From Pseudomonas oryzihabitans (GTDB lineage: Bacteria > Pseudomonadota > Gammaproteobacteria > Pseudomonadales > Pseudomonadaceae): a stretch of DNA of 64,000 bases. How positions within the stretch are numbered: the stretch's first letter is position 1; each line of letters begins with the position of its first letter. The stretch lies in contig NZ_CP017024.1 of the NCBI RefSeq assembly GCF_014522265.1, positions 2,888,001 to 2,952,000 of the forward strand. The letters run 5' to 3'. Positions 56,748 to 64,000 of this stretch are shown here, piece after piece. A program made the position numbers and the translations under genes. The notes below the pieces were generated by a model, which saw nothing but the letters and a program-made list of their open reading frames with translations, was not told where the DNA came from and did not search any database.

Positions 56748-57765
56748 GGCGATCCTCCGGCAACTGGCTGGGACGTTGATGTTCGGGCAGCACCGCAGGC
56801 GCCTCGCCCGGGGCGACGTTGCGCGGGAAGAAGCAGCGCACCGCACCACGGTCGTAGGGCTCCAGCGCCGGACGCTCCTGGCAGCGCGGCTGCACATAGG
56901 GGCAGCGCGGGCTCAGCAGGCAGCCGGCGGGCCGGTCGTAGCGACCGGGAACGATGCCGGGCAGGGTGTGCAGGCGGTCCGTCTGGCTGTGCTCGGGAAT
57001 GGCCGCCAGCAGGGCTTCGGTATAGGGGTGGGCGGGGGCGTCGAACAGGGTCGGCACCACGCCTTTCTCCACCGCCTGGCCGGCGTACATCACCACCACG
57101 CGCTGGGCGGTCTCGGCCACCACGGCGAGGTCGTGGGTGATGAGGATCAGGCCCATGCCCTCGTCGCGCTGCAGATTGACCAGCAGCTCCATGATCTGCG
57201 CCTGGATGGTCACGTCCAGGGCGGTGGTGGGTTCGTCGGCAATCAAGAGGCGCGGCTCGGCGGCGATGGCCATGGCGATGGCGACGCGCTGGCTCATGCC
57301 CCCGGACAGCTGGTGCGGATAGGCGCCCAGGCGACTGGCCGCGGCCGGGATCTCGACCTTTTCCAGCAGCTCCAGGGCGCGCTGGCGAGCGGCGCGACCC
57401 TTGAGGCCCAGGTGCTGGCGGATCACCTCTTCCAGCTGGAAGCCCACGGTGTAGCTGGGGTTGAGCGCCGTCATCGGGTCCTGGAAGACCATCGACAGCT
57501 CCTTGCCGATCAGATGTCGCCGGCGGCGGCCCTTGAGGCTGAGCAGGTCCTGGCCGTCGAAGGCCAGGCGGTCGGCGGTGATGCGGCCGGGGTGATCGAT
57601 CAGGCCCATCACGGCCATCATGGTCACCGACTTGCCGGAGCCGGATTCACCGACGATGGCGACGATCTCGCCCTGATCCACGGTGAGATCGAGGCCTTCC
57701 ACCACCGGCGGGGCGTCGGTGCCGCCGAAGCGCACCGAGAGGTTCTGGATTTCGAGGAGGCTCAT
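56734..57765 (-). CDS. dppD: Dipeptide ABC transporter ATPase DppD
   Basis: 343 residues from the ATG at 57765 ([10 protein letters not shown]). Walker A G-E-S-G-S-G-K-S, signature L-S-G-G-M-S-Q-R, Walker B L-L-I-A-D-E-P-T. The C-terminal oligopeptide extension includes [10 protein letters not shown] and V-R-C-F. It overlaps dppC by 4 nt (ATGA). Partner of DppF. Confidence 0.92.
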   Translation of the reverse strand: MSLLEIQNLSVRFGGTDAPPVVEGLDLTVDQGEIVAIVGESGSGKSVTMMAVMGLIDHPGRITADRLAFDGQDLLSLKGRRRRHLIGKELSMVFQDPMTALNPSYTVGFQLEEVIRQHLGLKGRAARQRALELLEKVEIPAAASRLGAYPHQLSGGMSQRVAIAMAIAAEPRLLIADEPTTALDVTIQAQIMELLVNLQRDEGMGLILITHDLAVVAETAQRVVVMYAGQAVEKGVVPTLFDAPAHPYTEALLAAIPEHSQTDRLHTLPGIVPGRYDRPAGCLLSPRCPYVQPRCQERPALEPYDRGAVRCFFPRNVAPGEAPAVLPEHQRPSQLPEDRHGAV

Positions 57766-58673
57766 GACTGCACCTTCAGACGCGGATCGAGGGCATCGCG
57801 CAGGCCGTCGCCCATCAGGTTGATGGCCAGCACGGTGAAGAGGATGGCGAGACCCGGTAGGGTCACCACCCACCAGGCGCGCTCGATGTAGTCGCGGGCC
57901 GAGGCCAGCATGGTGCCCCACTCGGGGGTGGGCGGCTGCACGCCGAGGCCGAGGAAGCCCAGGGCGGCGGCATCGAGGATCGCCGAGGAAAAGCTCAGGG
58001 TCGCCTGGACGATCAGCGGCGCCATGCAGTTGGGCAGCACGCTGACGAACATCAGCCGCAGGGTACCGGCGCCGGCCAGCCGCGAGGCGGTGACATAGTC
58101 GCGATGCAGTTCGCCCATCACCGCGGCGCGGGTCAGGCGGACATAGGAGGGCAGCGAGACGATGGCGATGGCCACCACGGTGTTGATCAGGCCTGGGCCG
58201 AGGATGGCGACGATGGCCACGGCCAGCAGCAGCGAGGGCAGCGCCAGCATGATGTCCATCAGGCGCATGATCACCGGACCGGCACGGTTGGGCGAGAAGC
58301 CGGCGACCAGCCCGAGCAGGATGCCGGGGATCAGCGAGAAGACCACCGAGGCCAGGCCGATCAGCAGCGACAGCCGGGCGCCATGGATCAGCCGGCTGAG
58401 CAGGTCACGTCCCAGCTCGTCGGTGCCCAGGGGGAACTGGCTGTTGCCACCGTCCAGCCACAGCGGCGGGGTGAGCATGAAGTCGCGGAACTGCTCGCTG
58501 GGCGCATGGGGTGCGACCCAGGGCGCGAAGAGCGCGCAGAACACCACGATGACCATGAAGATCAGCCCGCCGAGGGCGCCCTTGTTGCGGGCGAAGGCGT
58601 GCCAGAACTCCTTGAAGGGAGAGGGATAGAGGGCGCTCGGGTCTTGAGCGGCCGGGGTGTTTACCGTTGTCAT
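57762..58673 (-). CDS. dppC: Dipeptide ABC transporter permease DppC
   Basis: 303 residues, six predicted TM segments and the oligopeptide-permease loop with [12 protein letters not shown]. The N-terminal cytoplasmic tail precedes TM1 at about 35-55. [15 protein letters not shown] marks the DppC/OppC family. Forms the inner-membrane channel with DppB; 22 bp after dppB. Confidence 0.92.
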   Translation of the reverse strand: MTTVNTPAAQDPSALYPSPFKEFWHAFARNKGALGGLIFMVIVVFCALFAPWVAPHAPSEQFRDFMLTPPLWLDGGNSQFPLGTDELGRDLLSRLIHGARLSLLIGLASVVFSLIPGILLGLVAGFSPNRAGPVIMRLMDIMLALPSLLLAVAIVAILGPGLINTVVAIAIVSLPSYVRLTRAAVMGELHRDYVTASRLAGAGTLRLMFVSVLPNCMAPLIVQATLSFSSAILDAAALGFLGLGVQPPTPEWGTMLASARDYIERAWWVVTLPGLAILFTVLAINLMGDGLRDALDPRLKVQS

Positions 58674-58695
58674 AGGCTCTGTCCGTATGGGCGCA

Positions 58696-59706
58696 TCAAC
58701 GCTGGTGGCGGATGCGCGGATTGACCAGGCCGTAGAGGATGTCCACGACGAAATTGACCAGGATGACCAGGGTGGCGATCAGCAGGATGCCGTTCTGCAC
58801 CACCGGATAGTCCCGGGCGCCGATGGCCTCGATCAGCCACTTGCCGATGCCGGGCCAGGAAAAGATGGTCTCGGTGAGCACCGCGCCGGAGAGCAGGCTG
58901 CCGACCTGCAGGCCGAGCACCGTCAGCACCGGGATCAGGGCGTTGCGCAGGGCGTGGACGAAGACCACCCGCCCCGGCGACAGGCCCTTGGCGCGAGCGG
59001 TGCGCACATAGTCCTCACGCAGGACCTCGAGCATGGCCGAGCGGGTCATGCGGGCGATCACCGCCAGGGGGATGGTGCCCACCACGATGGCCGGCAGGAT
59101 CAGGTGCTTGAGGGCATCGACGAAGGCGCCGGGCTCGTCGGAGAGCAGGGTGTCGATGAGCATGAAGCCGGTGCGCGGCGGGATGTCGTAGAGCAGGTCC
59201 AGGCGACCGGAAACCGGGGTCCAGCCGAGCTGCACGGAGAACAGCATGATCAGCAGCAGGCCCCACCAGAAGATCGGCATGGAATAGCCGGTCAGGGCCA
59301 CGCCCATCACCCCGTGGTCCACCGTGGTGCCGCGCCTGAGGGCGGCGATGATGCCGGCCAGCACACCGAAGACCGTGGCGAACAGCATGGCCGCCACCGA
59401 GAGTTCCAGGGTGGCCGGGAACAGGGTCAGGAATTCGTCCCAGACCCCGACGCGACTGCGCAGGGATTCGCCTAGGTTGCCCTGGGCAAGGTTGCCGATG
59501 TAGTCGAAATACTGCTGGTACAGGGGCTTGTCGAGGCCCAGGCGGTGCATGGCTTCGGCGTGCATCTGCGGATCGACGCGGCGTTCGCCCATCATGACCT
59601 CCACCGGATCGCCGGGGATGAGGCGGATCAGGGCGAAGGTCAGCAGGGTGACGCCAAAGAACGTCGGTATCAGCAGCCCGAAGCGACGGGCGATGAAGGC
59701 GAGCAT
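58696..59706 (-). CDS. dppB: Dipeptide ABC transporter permease DppB
   Basis: 336 residues from the ATG at 59706 (MLAFIARRFG), a normal DppB length; the frame continues to 59754 without a better start. Six TM segments; signature L-R-E-D-Y-V-R-T-A-R-A-K-G-L-S (the EAA-type loop). AGAGGAG lies upstream. It follows the OprD-type gene after a 360-bp space, which may carry a promoter of its own. Confidence 0.92.
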   Translation of the reverse strand: MLAFIARRFGLLIPTFFGVTLLTFALIRLIPGDPVEVMMGERRVDPQMHAEAMHRLGLDKPLYQQYFDYIGNLAQGNLGESLRSRVGVWDEFLTLFPATLELSVAAMLFATVFGVLAGIIAALRRGTTVDHGVMGVALTGYSMPIFWWGLLLIMLFSVQLGWTPVSGRLDLLYDIPPRTGFMLIDTLLSDEPGAFVDALKHLILPAIVVGTIPLAVIARMTRSAMLEVLREDYVRTARAKGLSPGRVVFVHALRNALIPVLTVLGLQVGSLLSGAVLTETIFSWPGIGKWLIEAIGARDYPVVQNGILLIATLVILVNFVVDILYGLVNPRIRHQR

Positions 59707-60066
59707 CGGAGGGGGTATCTCCTCTTGAGGCTGATCAAGACGGCGCGAGTACATGCCCGGCCGCGTTTTTAAGTGAGAGCCCGCGCAAAAGCTAATGAGC
59801 TTTTGATCTGACTCTCAGACCTTGTGGGTCTGGATTCATCCCTGACGAGACCATCCTGGTCCGCAACGAACGACACCTGCGGACAGCAGGCTCGTTCGGT
59901 CCTACGAATAGGTTCGAAGAGCGCTCTGGAGCAAGGCTCCAAACCCGGCAGACTACCACGTTGCCACGGGCGTCGATATCCTCGACACGGCCCGGGCTTC
60001 GCCGGTGTTCGCAGCGCGATCCCGGCCAGATGCCGGACACTGCGTGGAAGCCGCCGGGTCCCGCCA
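59707..60066. other. 360-bp gap between the porin gene and dppB
   Basis: No gene seen. On the minus strand just upstream of dppB are two hairpins: cagacc/ggtctg (59816-59821 and 59827-59832) and a terminator-like aaaagct-cattagctttt form (59787-59804). The remaining 234 bp (59833-60066) are GC-rich, without promoter or repeat that I can support; the one reading frame there has no ribosome-binding site and unusual composition. This space may end the porin transcript and start a separate dppBCDF transcript. Confidence 0.45.
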
Positions 60067-61485
60067 TTACAGCAGGTTGAACGGCAGGGTGGAGACCAGG
60101 CGCAATTCCTTGACGTTGCCGTCGACCTGGTTCTGGCTGGCGCGGTGATCGGTCAGCAGCAGGCGGAAGCGACTGTCCTTGAGCGCGCCCTGCTGCACCT
60201 TGTAGGTGGTGACCAGGCCGATCTCATGGTGCTTCTCGCCATCCTGCTGCAGGACCTCGGCATAGTTGGCGTACTTGCCGGCGCCGGCATCATAGTGGGT
60301 GCCGTCGATGTCCCAGCCCTTGGCGTACCAGACACCGGTGCTCAGGCCGGGCACGCCGAAGTAGCTCCAGTCGGTCTCGTAGCGGATCTGCAGCGACTTC
60401 TCGTTGGGGCCGTTGTAGTCCGAGACCAGGGAGTTGGCCAGGTAGATGGCCGCGGTCTCGTGGGCGTAGTCGAAGTACTCGTTGCCGTCGATCTGCTGGT
60501 AGGCCAGGGTCAGGCTGTGGGCCTGGTGGCTGCCGGTGAACGCCAGGCTCCAGGCGGTGTTGTCGATGTCACCAGCCTTGGCGCTGCCGGCATCGACGGT
60601 GCGGTAGGCGTTGGCCACCGCCTTCCAGGCGAAGGTATCAAGAGAACCGCCGGCCTGGGTGACGCTCAGGAAGTACTGATTCCAGACGTCCTCGAAGTTG
60701 GCGCCATAGACGCTGACTTCCCAGCCCTGGGGCAGCTTGTAGTTGCCACCGAGAAAGCTCAGGCGGTCGGCGGTGACCTCGCGGGTACCGTACTCGGTGG
60801 TCCACTTCTCGTCGCCGGCACCAGTCCGCGGACTGACGCGGGTGAAGCTGCCACCCTGCAGCGAGAGGTTGTCCCATTCGTCGCTGGTCAGGGCGAAGCC
60901 GTCGAAACCGGAGGGGAAGGGCCGGTTGTCGTTGTAGCTGATCACCGGGGTGTCGAGCATGAACCGGCCGATCTTGAGCTCGGTGTTGGAGACGCGGAAG
61001 CGCGCATCGGCGATGCCCAGCTTGGACCACTCGGCATGGCCCTCGCCCTCGGCGTTGGCCAGGGTGCGGTTGCCGCCGCCACCGATCTGACCCTTGCCCC
61101 GCTCCAGGTTGGTGGCCTGATAGCCGGCCACGTCGATACCGAAGCCCACCGGGCCCTGGGTGTAGCCGGAGCTGTACTTGAGCGCGGTGGCCTGGACCCA
61201 GGTATTGCGCGAGTGGGTGCGCACCCGGGTGCCGTTCTTGCTGTAGCTGAAGATCGGATCGGAGCTGGTCTCGCGGGCAAAGAAGTTGCGCGTGGTCAGG
61301 GTCAGGCTGTCGTCGGCGAAAAAGCCCTTGGCGCCTGCCTGGCCCTTCACCGGCTTCTGCACGTTGGGCAGGGTCTGGACCTCGTTGGCGTAGCTGGGAT
61401 CTTCCGGCGCCGGGGACTGGGCGTGGGCGGTCAGGGCCAGGGTGAGCAGGGAGAGGGCGAGGCCTCCCCGGTGGACGTTGGTCAT
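60067..61485 (-). CDS. opdP: OprD-family porin of the dipeptide operon (OpdP-like)
   Basis: 472 residues from the ATG at 61485 (MTNVHRGGLA), TTGGAG upstream. Signal peptide about 1-23 (A-H-A cleavage). An 18-strand OprD-type outer-membrane channel: the start F-F-A-D-D-S-L-T-L-T-T-R-N-F-F, the T-W-V-Q-A motif and the basic ladder residues along repeated strands. Ends with V-S-T-L-P-F-N-L-L. In P. aeruginosa an OprD homologue, OpdP (OpdD in some annotations), sits in the dpp cluster and admits dipeptides; the same place here supports the name, but specificity is inferred from context. Confidence 0.83.
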   Translation of the reverse strand: MTNVHRGGLALSLLTLALTAHAQSPAPEDPSYANEVQTLPNVQKPVKGQAGAKGFFADDSLTLTTRNFFARETSSDPIFSYSKNGTRVRTHSRNTWVQATALKYSSGYTQGPVGFGIDVAGYQATNLERGKGQIGGGGNRTLANAEGEGHAEWSKLGIADARFRVSNTELKIGRFMLDTPVISYNDNRPFPSGFDGFALTSDEWDNLSLQGGSFTRVSPRTGAGDEKWTTEYGTREVTADRLSFLGGNYKLPQGWEVSVYGANFEDVWNQYFLSVTQAGGSLDTFAWKAVANAYRTVDAGSAKAGDIDNTAWSLAFTGSHQAHSLTLAYQQIDGNEYFDYAHETAAIYLANSLVSDYNGPNEKSLQIRYETDWSYFGVPGLSTGVWYAKGWDIDGTHYDAGAGKYANYAEVLQQDGEKHHEIGLVTTYKVQQGALKDSRFRLLLTDHRASQNQVDGNVKELRLVSTLPFNLL

Positions 61486-61589
61486 CAGGTGTGCTCCAAA
61501 GCGGTCGTTTTTTCTGTTATCTGGGCGTTTTCCGGCACGGCCGAACCCGTCGCGCCGAAACACGGCGCGAGGCGGGAAAGGTCGAGGGA

Positions 61590-61606
61590 CGGGCCGCCCG
61601 GGCCCG
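61590..61606 (-). terminator. Intercistronic hairpin after dppA
   Basis: Arms cgggcc (61590-61595) and ggcccg (61601-61606) with a 5-nt loop, 24 bp after the dppA stop and before the porin gene. No T-run, so an mRNA-stabilising or partial attenuating structure. Confidence 0.4.
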
Positions 61607-61630
61607 GTCGCTTACGGCATCAGTTGCCGA

Positions 61631-63223
61631 TCAGTCGAGGGTCACCGTGGAGAAGTCGTAGACCCCCAGCGGACTCTGCACATAGCCCTGCACCTTGGGT
61701 TGCAGGACATCGGTGAACAGCGGGTGCGCCAGCGGAATCCAGGGCATCTGCTGGTGGAAGATCTGCTGGGCCTGCTCGTAGAGCGCGGTACGCTGGGCCG
61801 GGTCGTTGATGCGCTTGGCCTTTTCGATGGCGTCGTTGAAGGCCTTGTCGCACCAGAAGGCGCGGTTCTCGCCGCCCTGCACCGCGGCGCAGCTCAGGTT
61901 GTTGGTGAGGAAGTTGTCCGGATCCCCGTTGTCGCCGGTCCAGCTCATCATCATCAGGTCGTGCTCGCCGGCCTTGGTGCGCTTGACGAACTCGCCCCAC
62001 TCGAACTGGGTGATCTCGGCCTTGATGCCGATCTTGGCCAGGTCGCCCTGGATCAGCTGGGCCACCAGGGCCGGACTGCCGCCGGGGCCGGTACCGGTGC
62101 TGATGTAGTACTTGAGGGTGAAGCCATCGGCGTAGCCGGCTTCCTTGAGCAGCGCCTTGGCCTTTTCCAGGTCATGGGGCCAGGCCTTGATGTCCTTGGC
62201 GTAGCCCAGCAGCGAAGAGGGATAGGGATTGATCGCCGCCTTGGCGCCGCCTTCGCCGAACACCGTCTTCAGGTAGTTCTGCTGATCGAAGGCCATGGCG
62301 ATGGCCTGGCGCACCCGCACGTCGCTCAGCGCCTTGTGCTTGGTGTTCATCGCCAGGTAGGAGGTGGTCTGGCTTTCCACCTGGGCCAGCTTGAGGCTCT
62401 TGTCCTGCTTGAGCATCGGCACGTCCTGCGGTTTCACCGTCAGGCCGATCTGGCATTCGTTGTTGCGTACCCGCTGGATGCGCACATTGGGGTCCAGGGT
62501 CACCGCCAGCACCAGGCCATCCATCTGCGGCTTCTTGCCGAAGTAGTCCGGATTGACCTTGTAGCGGGTGTTGGAATCCTTGGCATAGCGCTGGAAGACG
62601 AAGGGACCGGTGCCGATGGGCTTCTGGTTGATGTCGTCGGTCTTCTTGCTGGCCAGCAGGCTGTCGGCGTATTCCTTGGACAGGATCGAACCGAAGGCCA
62701 TCGCCAGGTCGGCGAGGAAGGGCGCCTCGGGCTGGTTGAGGGTGAAGCGCACGTGGCTGTCGTCCACCTTGTCGATGGACTTGATCAGGCTGCCCATCTC
62801 CATGGCCGCCGCATAGGGATAGCCGCTGGGGGAGAGGTTGTACCAGGGATTGTTCTTGTCGAGCATGCGCTCGAAGCTGAACACCACGTCGTCGGCGTTG
62901 AAATCACGCGTCGGCTTGAAGTAGTCGGTGGTGTGGAATTTCACCCCCTGGCGCAGGGCGAAGGTGTACTGCAGGCCATCGGGGGAGACCTCCCAGCTTT
63001 CGGCCAGGCCCGGCTCCAGCTCGGCGGTGCCCTGCTTGAATTCCACCAGGCGGTTGTACAGCGGCGTGGCCGAGGCATTGAAGGTATAGCCGGAGGTGTA
63101 GCGACCCGGATCGAAGCCTTCCGGATTGGCCTCGGTGCAGACCACCAGGGGCCGGGCCAGGGCGGCATTGGCCGTCAGGCAGAGGAGGGCGGCGAGAGAC
63201 AGCGAGAATAGCGGTTTGGACAC
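61631..63223 (-). CDS. dppA: Dipeptide-binding protein DppA-type
   Basis: 530 residues with a signal peptide (about 1-23, ending A-L-A). Extracellular solute-binding family 5 fold: [14 protein letters not shown] near the mature start, [35 protein letters not shown] and [12 protein letters not shown]. It delivers di- and tripeptides to DppBCDF. A second binding-protein gene lies just upstream (63266), showing that the system has at least two receptors, as in P. aeruginosa. Confidence 0.9.
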   Translation of the reverse strand: MSKPLFSLSLAALLCLTANAALARPLVVCTEANPEGFDPGRYTSGYTFNASATPLYNRLVEFKQGTAELEPGLAESWEVSPDGLQYTFALRQGVKFHTTDYFKPTRDFNADDVVFSFERMLDKNNPWYNLSPSGYPYAAAMEMGSLIKSIDKVDDSHVRFTLNQPEAPFLADLAMAFGSILSKEYADSLLASKKTDDINQKPIGTGPFVFQRYAKDSNTRYKVNPDYFGKKPQMDGLVLAVTLDPNVRIQRVRNNECQIGLTVKPQDVPMLKQDKSLKLAQVESQTTSYLAMNTKHKALSDVRVRQAIAMAFDQQNYLKTVFGEGGAKAAINPYPSSLLGYAKDIKAWPHDLEKAKALLKEAGYADGFTLKYYISTGTGPGGSPALVAQLIQGDLAKIGIKAEITQFEWGEFVKRTKAGEHDLMMMSWTGDNGDPDNFLTNNLSCAAVQGGENRAFWCDKAFNDAIEKAKRINDPAQRTALYEQAQQIFHQQMPWIPLAHPLFTDVLQPKVQGYVQSPLGVYDFSTVTLD

Positions 63224-63240
63224 GGAAGGCTCCTCGTGAA

Positions 63241-63257
63241 GGCCCGCAGGGCGGGCC
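63241..63257 (-). terminator. Intercistronic hairpin between the two binding-protein genes
   Basis: Perfect 7-bp arms ggcccgc (63241-63247) and gcgggcc (63251-63257) with a 3-nt loop, 8 bp after the stop of the upstream binding-protein gene. No T-run; likely an mRNA-end or RNase-protecting structure. Confidence 0.5.
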
Positions 63258-63265
63258 GGACAGAA

Positions 63266-64000
63266 TCAGCGGTCGAGGCTTACGCCATAGAAACCGGTGA
63301 CGCCAAAGGGATTGATCTTGAAGCCCTGCACTTCTTTGCGCATGGGCTGGGACACCACCGAGTGGGCCATGGGGCTCACCGGCATCTGCTGGCGAATGAG
63401 CTGCTGCGCCTGCTCGTAGAGCCGGGTGCGTTCGGCGCGATCGTTGCTGGTCTTGGCCTTCTGGATGAGGGCGTCGTAGTCCTTGTCGCACCAGCGCGCA
63501 TAGTTGCTGCCGCCGATGGCGCTGCAGCCGTAGAGCACGCCCAGCCAGTTGTCCGGATCGCCGTTGTCGCCGGTCCAGCCATAGGTCAGCACATCGTGTT
63601 CGCCAGCCTTGGCGCGCTTGATGTACTCACCCCATTCGTAGCTGACGATCTTGGCCTTGATGCCGACCTTGGCCCAATCCTGCTGGATCATCTGCGCCGA
63701 CTGGCGGGCGTTGGGATTGGAGGCGCGCTGCACCGTCATGGCCCAGAGCGCGATCTCGGTGCCGTCCTTGATCCCCGCCTGCTTGAGCAGCGCGCGGGCC
63801 TTGGTCGGATCATAGGGCGCGCCCTTGATATTCTTGTCGTAGGACCACTGATTCGGCGGGATCACGTTCTGCGCGACCTGACCGGCGCCCTGGAACACGG
63901 TGTCGACGATGGCCTGCTTGTTGATGGCCATGTCCAGGGCACGCCGCACCTCGGGCTTGTCCAGCGGCGGGTGCTGGACGTTGTAGGCAAGGAAGCCGAC
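63266..64000 (-). CDS. Second dipeptide-binding protein, C-terminal part
   Basis: The last 244 codons of a gene whose start lies beyond the right edge. The sequence ([32 protein letters not shown]) matches the C-terminal lobe of a family 5 peptide-binding protein and is clearly paralogous to the product of 61631-63223, though not close. P. aeruginosa has several such receptors in the dpp cluster. Ligand specificity cannot be inferred. Confidence 0.88.
   Translation of the reverse strand, partial: VGFLAYNVQHPPLDKPEVRRALDMAINKQAIVDTVFQGAGQVAQNVIPPNQWSYDKNIKGAPYDPTKARALLKQAGIKDGTEIALWAMTVQRASNPNARQSAQMIQQDWAKVGIKAKIVSYEWGEYIKRAKAGEHDVLTYGWTGDNGDPDNWLGVLYGCSAIGGSNYARWCDKDYDALIQKAKTSNDRAERTRLYEQAQQLIRQQMPVSPMAHSVVSQPMRKEVQGFKINPFGVTGFYGVSLDR

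Noticed and set aside
59792-60067. 91-codon minus-strand frame between the porin gene and dppB
   Set aside because: No ribosome-binding site, odd composition, covers two hairpins, and no recognisable domain.

Overview
The window is high-GC, gene-dense gamma-proteobacterial DNA that reads as a Pseudomonas chromosome. The branched-chain amino acid transporter matches BraCDEFG, the AraC-type regulator matches Pseudomonas ArgR over its whole length, and a porin of the OprD family sits inside a dipeptide (dpp) transport operon as it does in P. aeruginosa. I cannot name the species with confidence. There is no rRNA, CRISPR array, prophage or insertion sequence; the only tRNA is tRNA-Sec.

Layout. 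0-3.7 kb: edge of an exopolysaccharide locus (Wzc/Wzz-like copolymerase on the minus strand, two polytopic membrane proteins on the plus strand). 3.6-7.8 kb: a frameshifted YeeE/YedE transporter, a DUF1615 lipoprotein, and a Tat-exported gluconolactonase. 7.8-12.4 kb: three consecutive c-di-GMP genes (REC-REC-GGDEF, GAF-EAL, GAF-degenerate GGDEF-EAL). 12.5-19.4 kb: short metabolic and accessory genes, including an LRR-protein kinase, a BrnT/BrnA toxin-antitoxin pair and phhB. 19.5-22.8 kb: acetyl-CoA synthetase (frameshifted in this sequence) and argR. 22.8-28.5 kb: a membrane CHASE4-PAS-GGDEF-EAL protein, then a four-unit intergenic repeat array. 28.5-33.4 kb: braCDEFG. 33.5-39.8 kb: selB with the tRNA-Sec gene 9 nt downstream, and a TetR/oxidoreductase divergon with two perfect operators. 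39.8-47.3 kb: assimilatory nitrate/nitrite reduction, with a nitrate reductase-flavoprotein fusion diverging from nirBD. 47.3-55.7 kb: a second CHASE4-PAS-GGDEF-EAL paralogue, two DUF4136 lipoproteins, cmoM and a MazG-like gene, and an XRE-2TM regulator. 55.7-64 kb: the dpp operon (dppA-type, dppA, opdP-like, dppB, dppC, dppD, dppF), continuing past the window edge.

The most informative non-coding region is the 581-bp divergent space between the nitrate reductase fusion and nirB. Each side carries a sigma-54 type -24/-12 promoter, then a leader RNA with two hexaloop hairpins whose loops have A at position 1 and G at position 4 (the ANTAR/NasT recognition pattern), and then a Rho-independent terminator that competes with the second hairpin. 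An NtrC-like site lies between them. This predicts that nitrogen limitation starts transcription and nitrate releases termination, in both directions.

Other structured observations: an 11-bp-phased array of TGACAG elements upstream of the XRE-2TM gene; a probably leaderless brnT; two CHASE4 paralogues whose EAL domains have lost the same catalytic positions; and two single-base frameshifts, both of which look like a C missing from a run of five, so sequencing error must be excluded before either gene is called dead.
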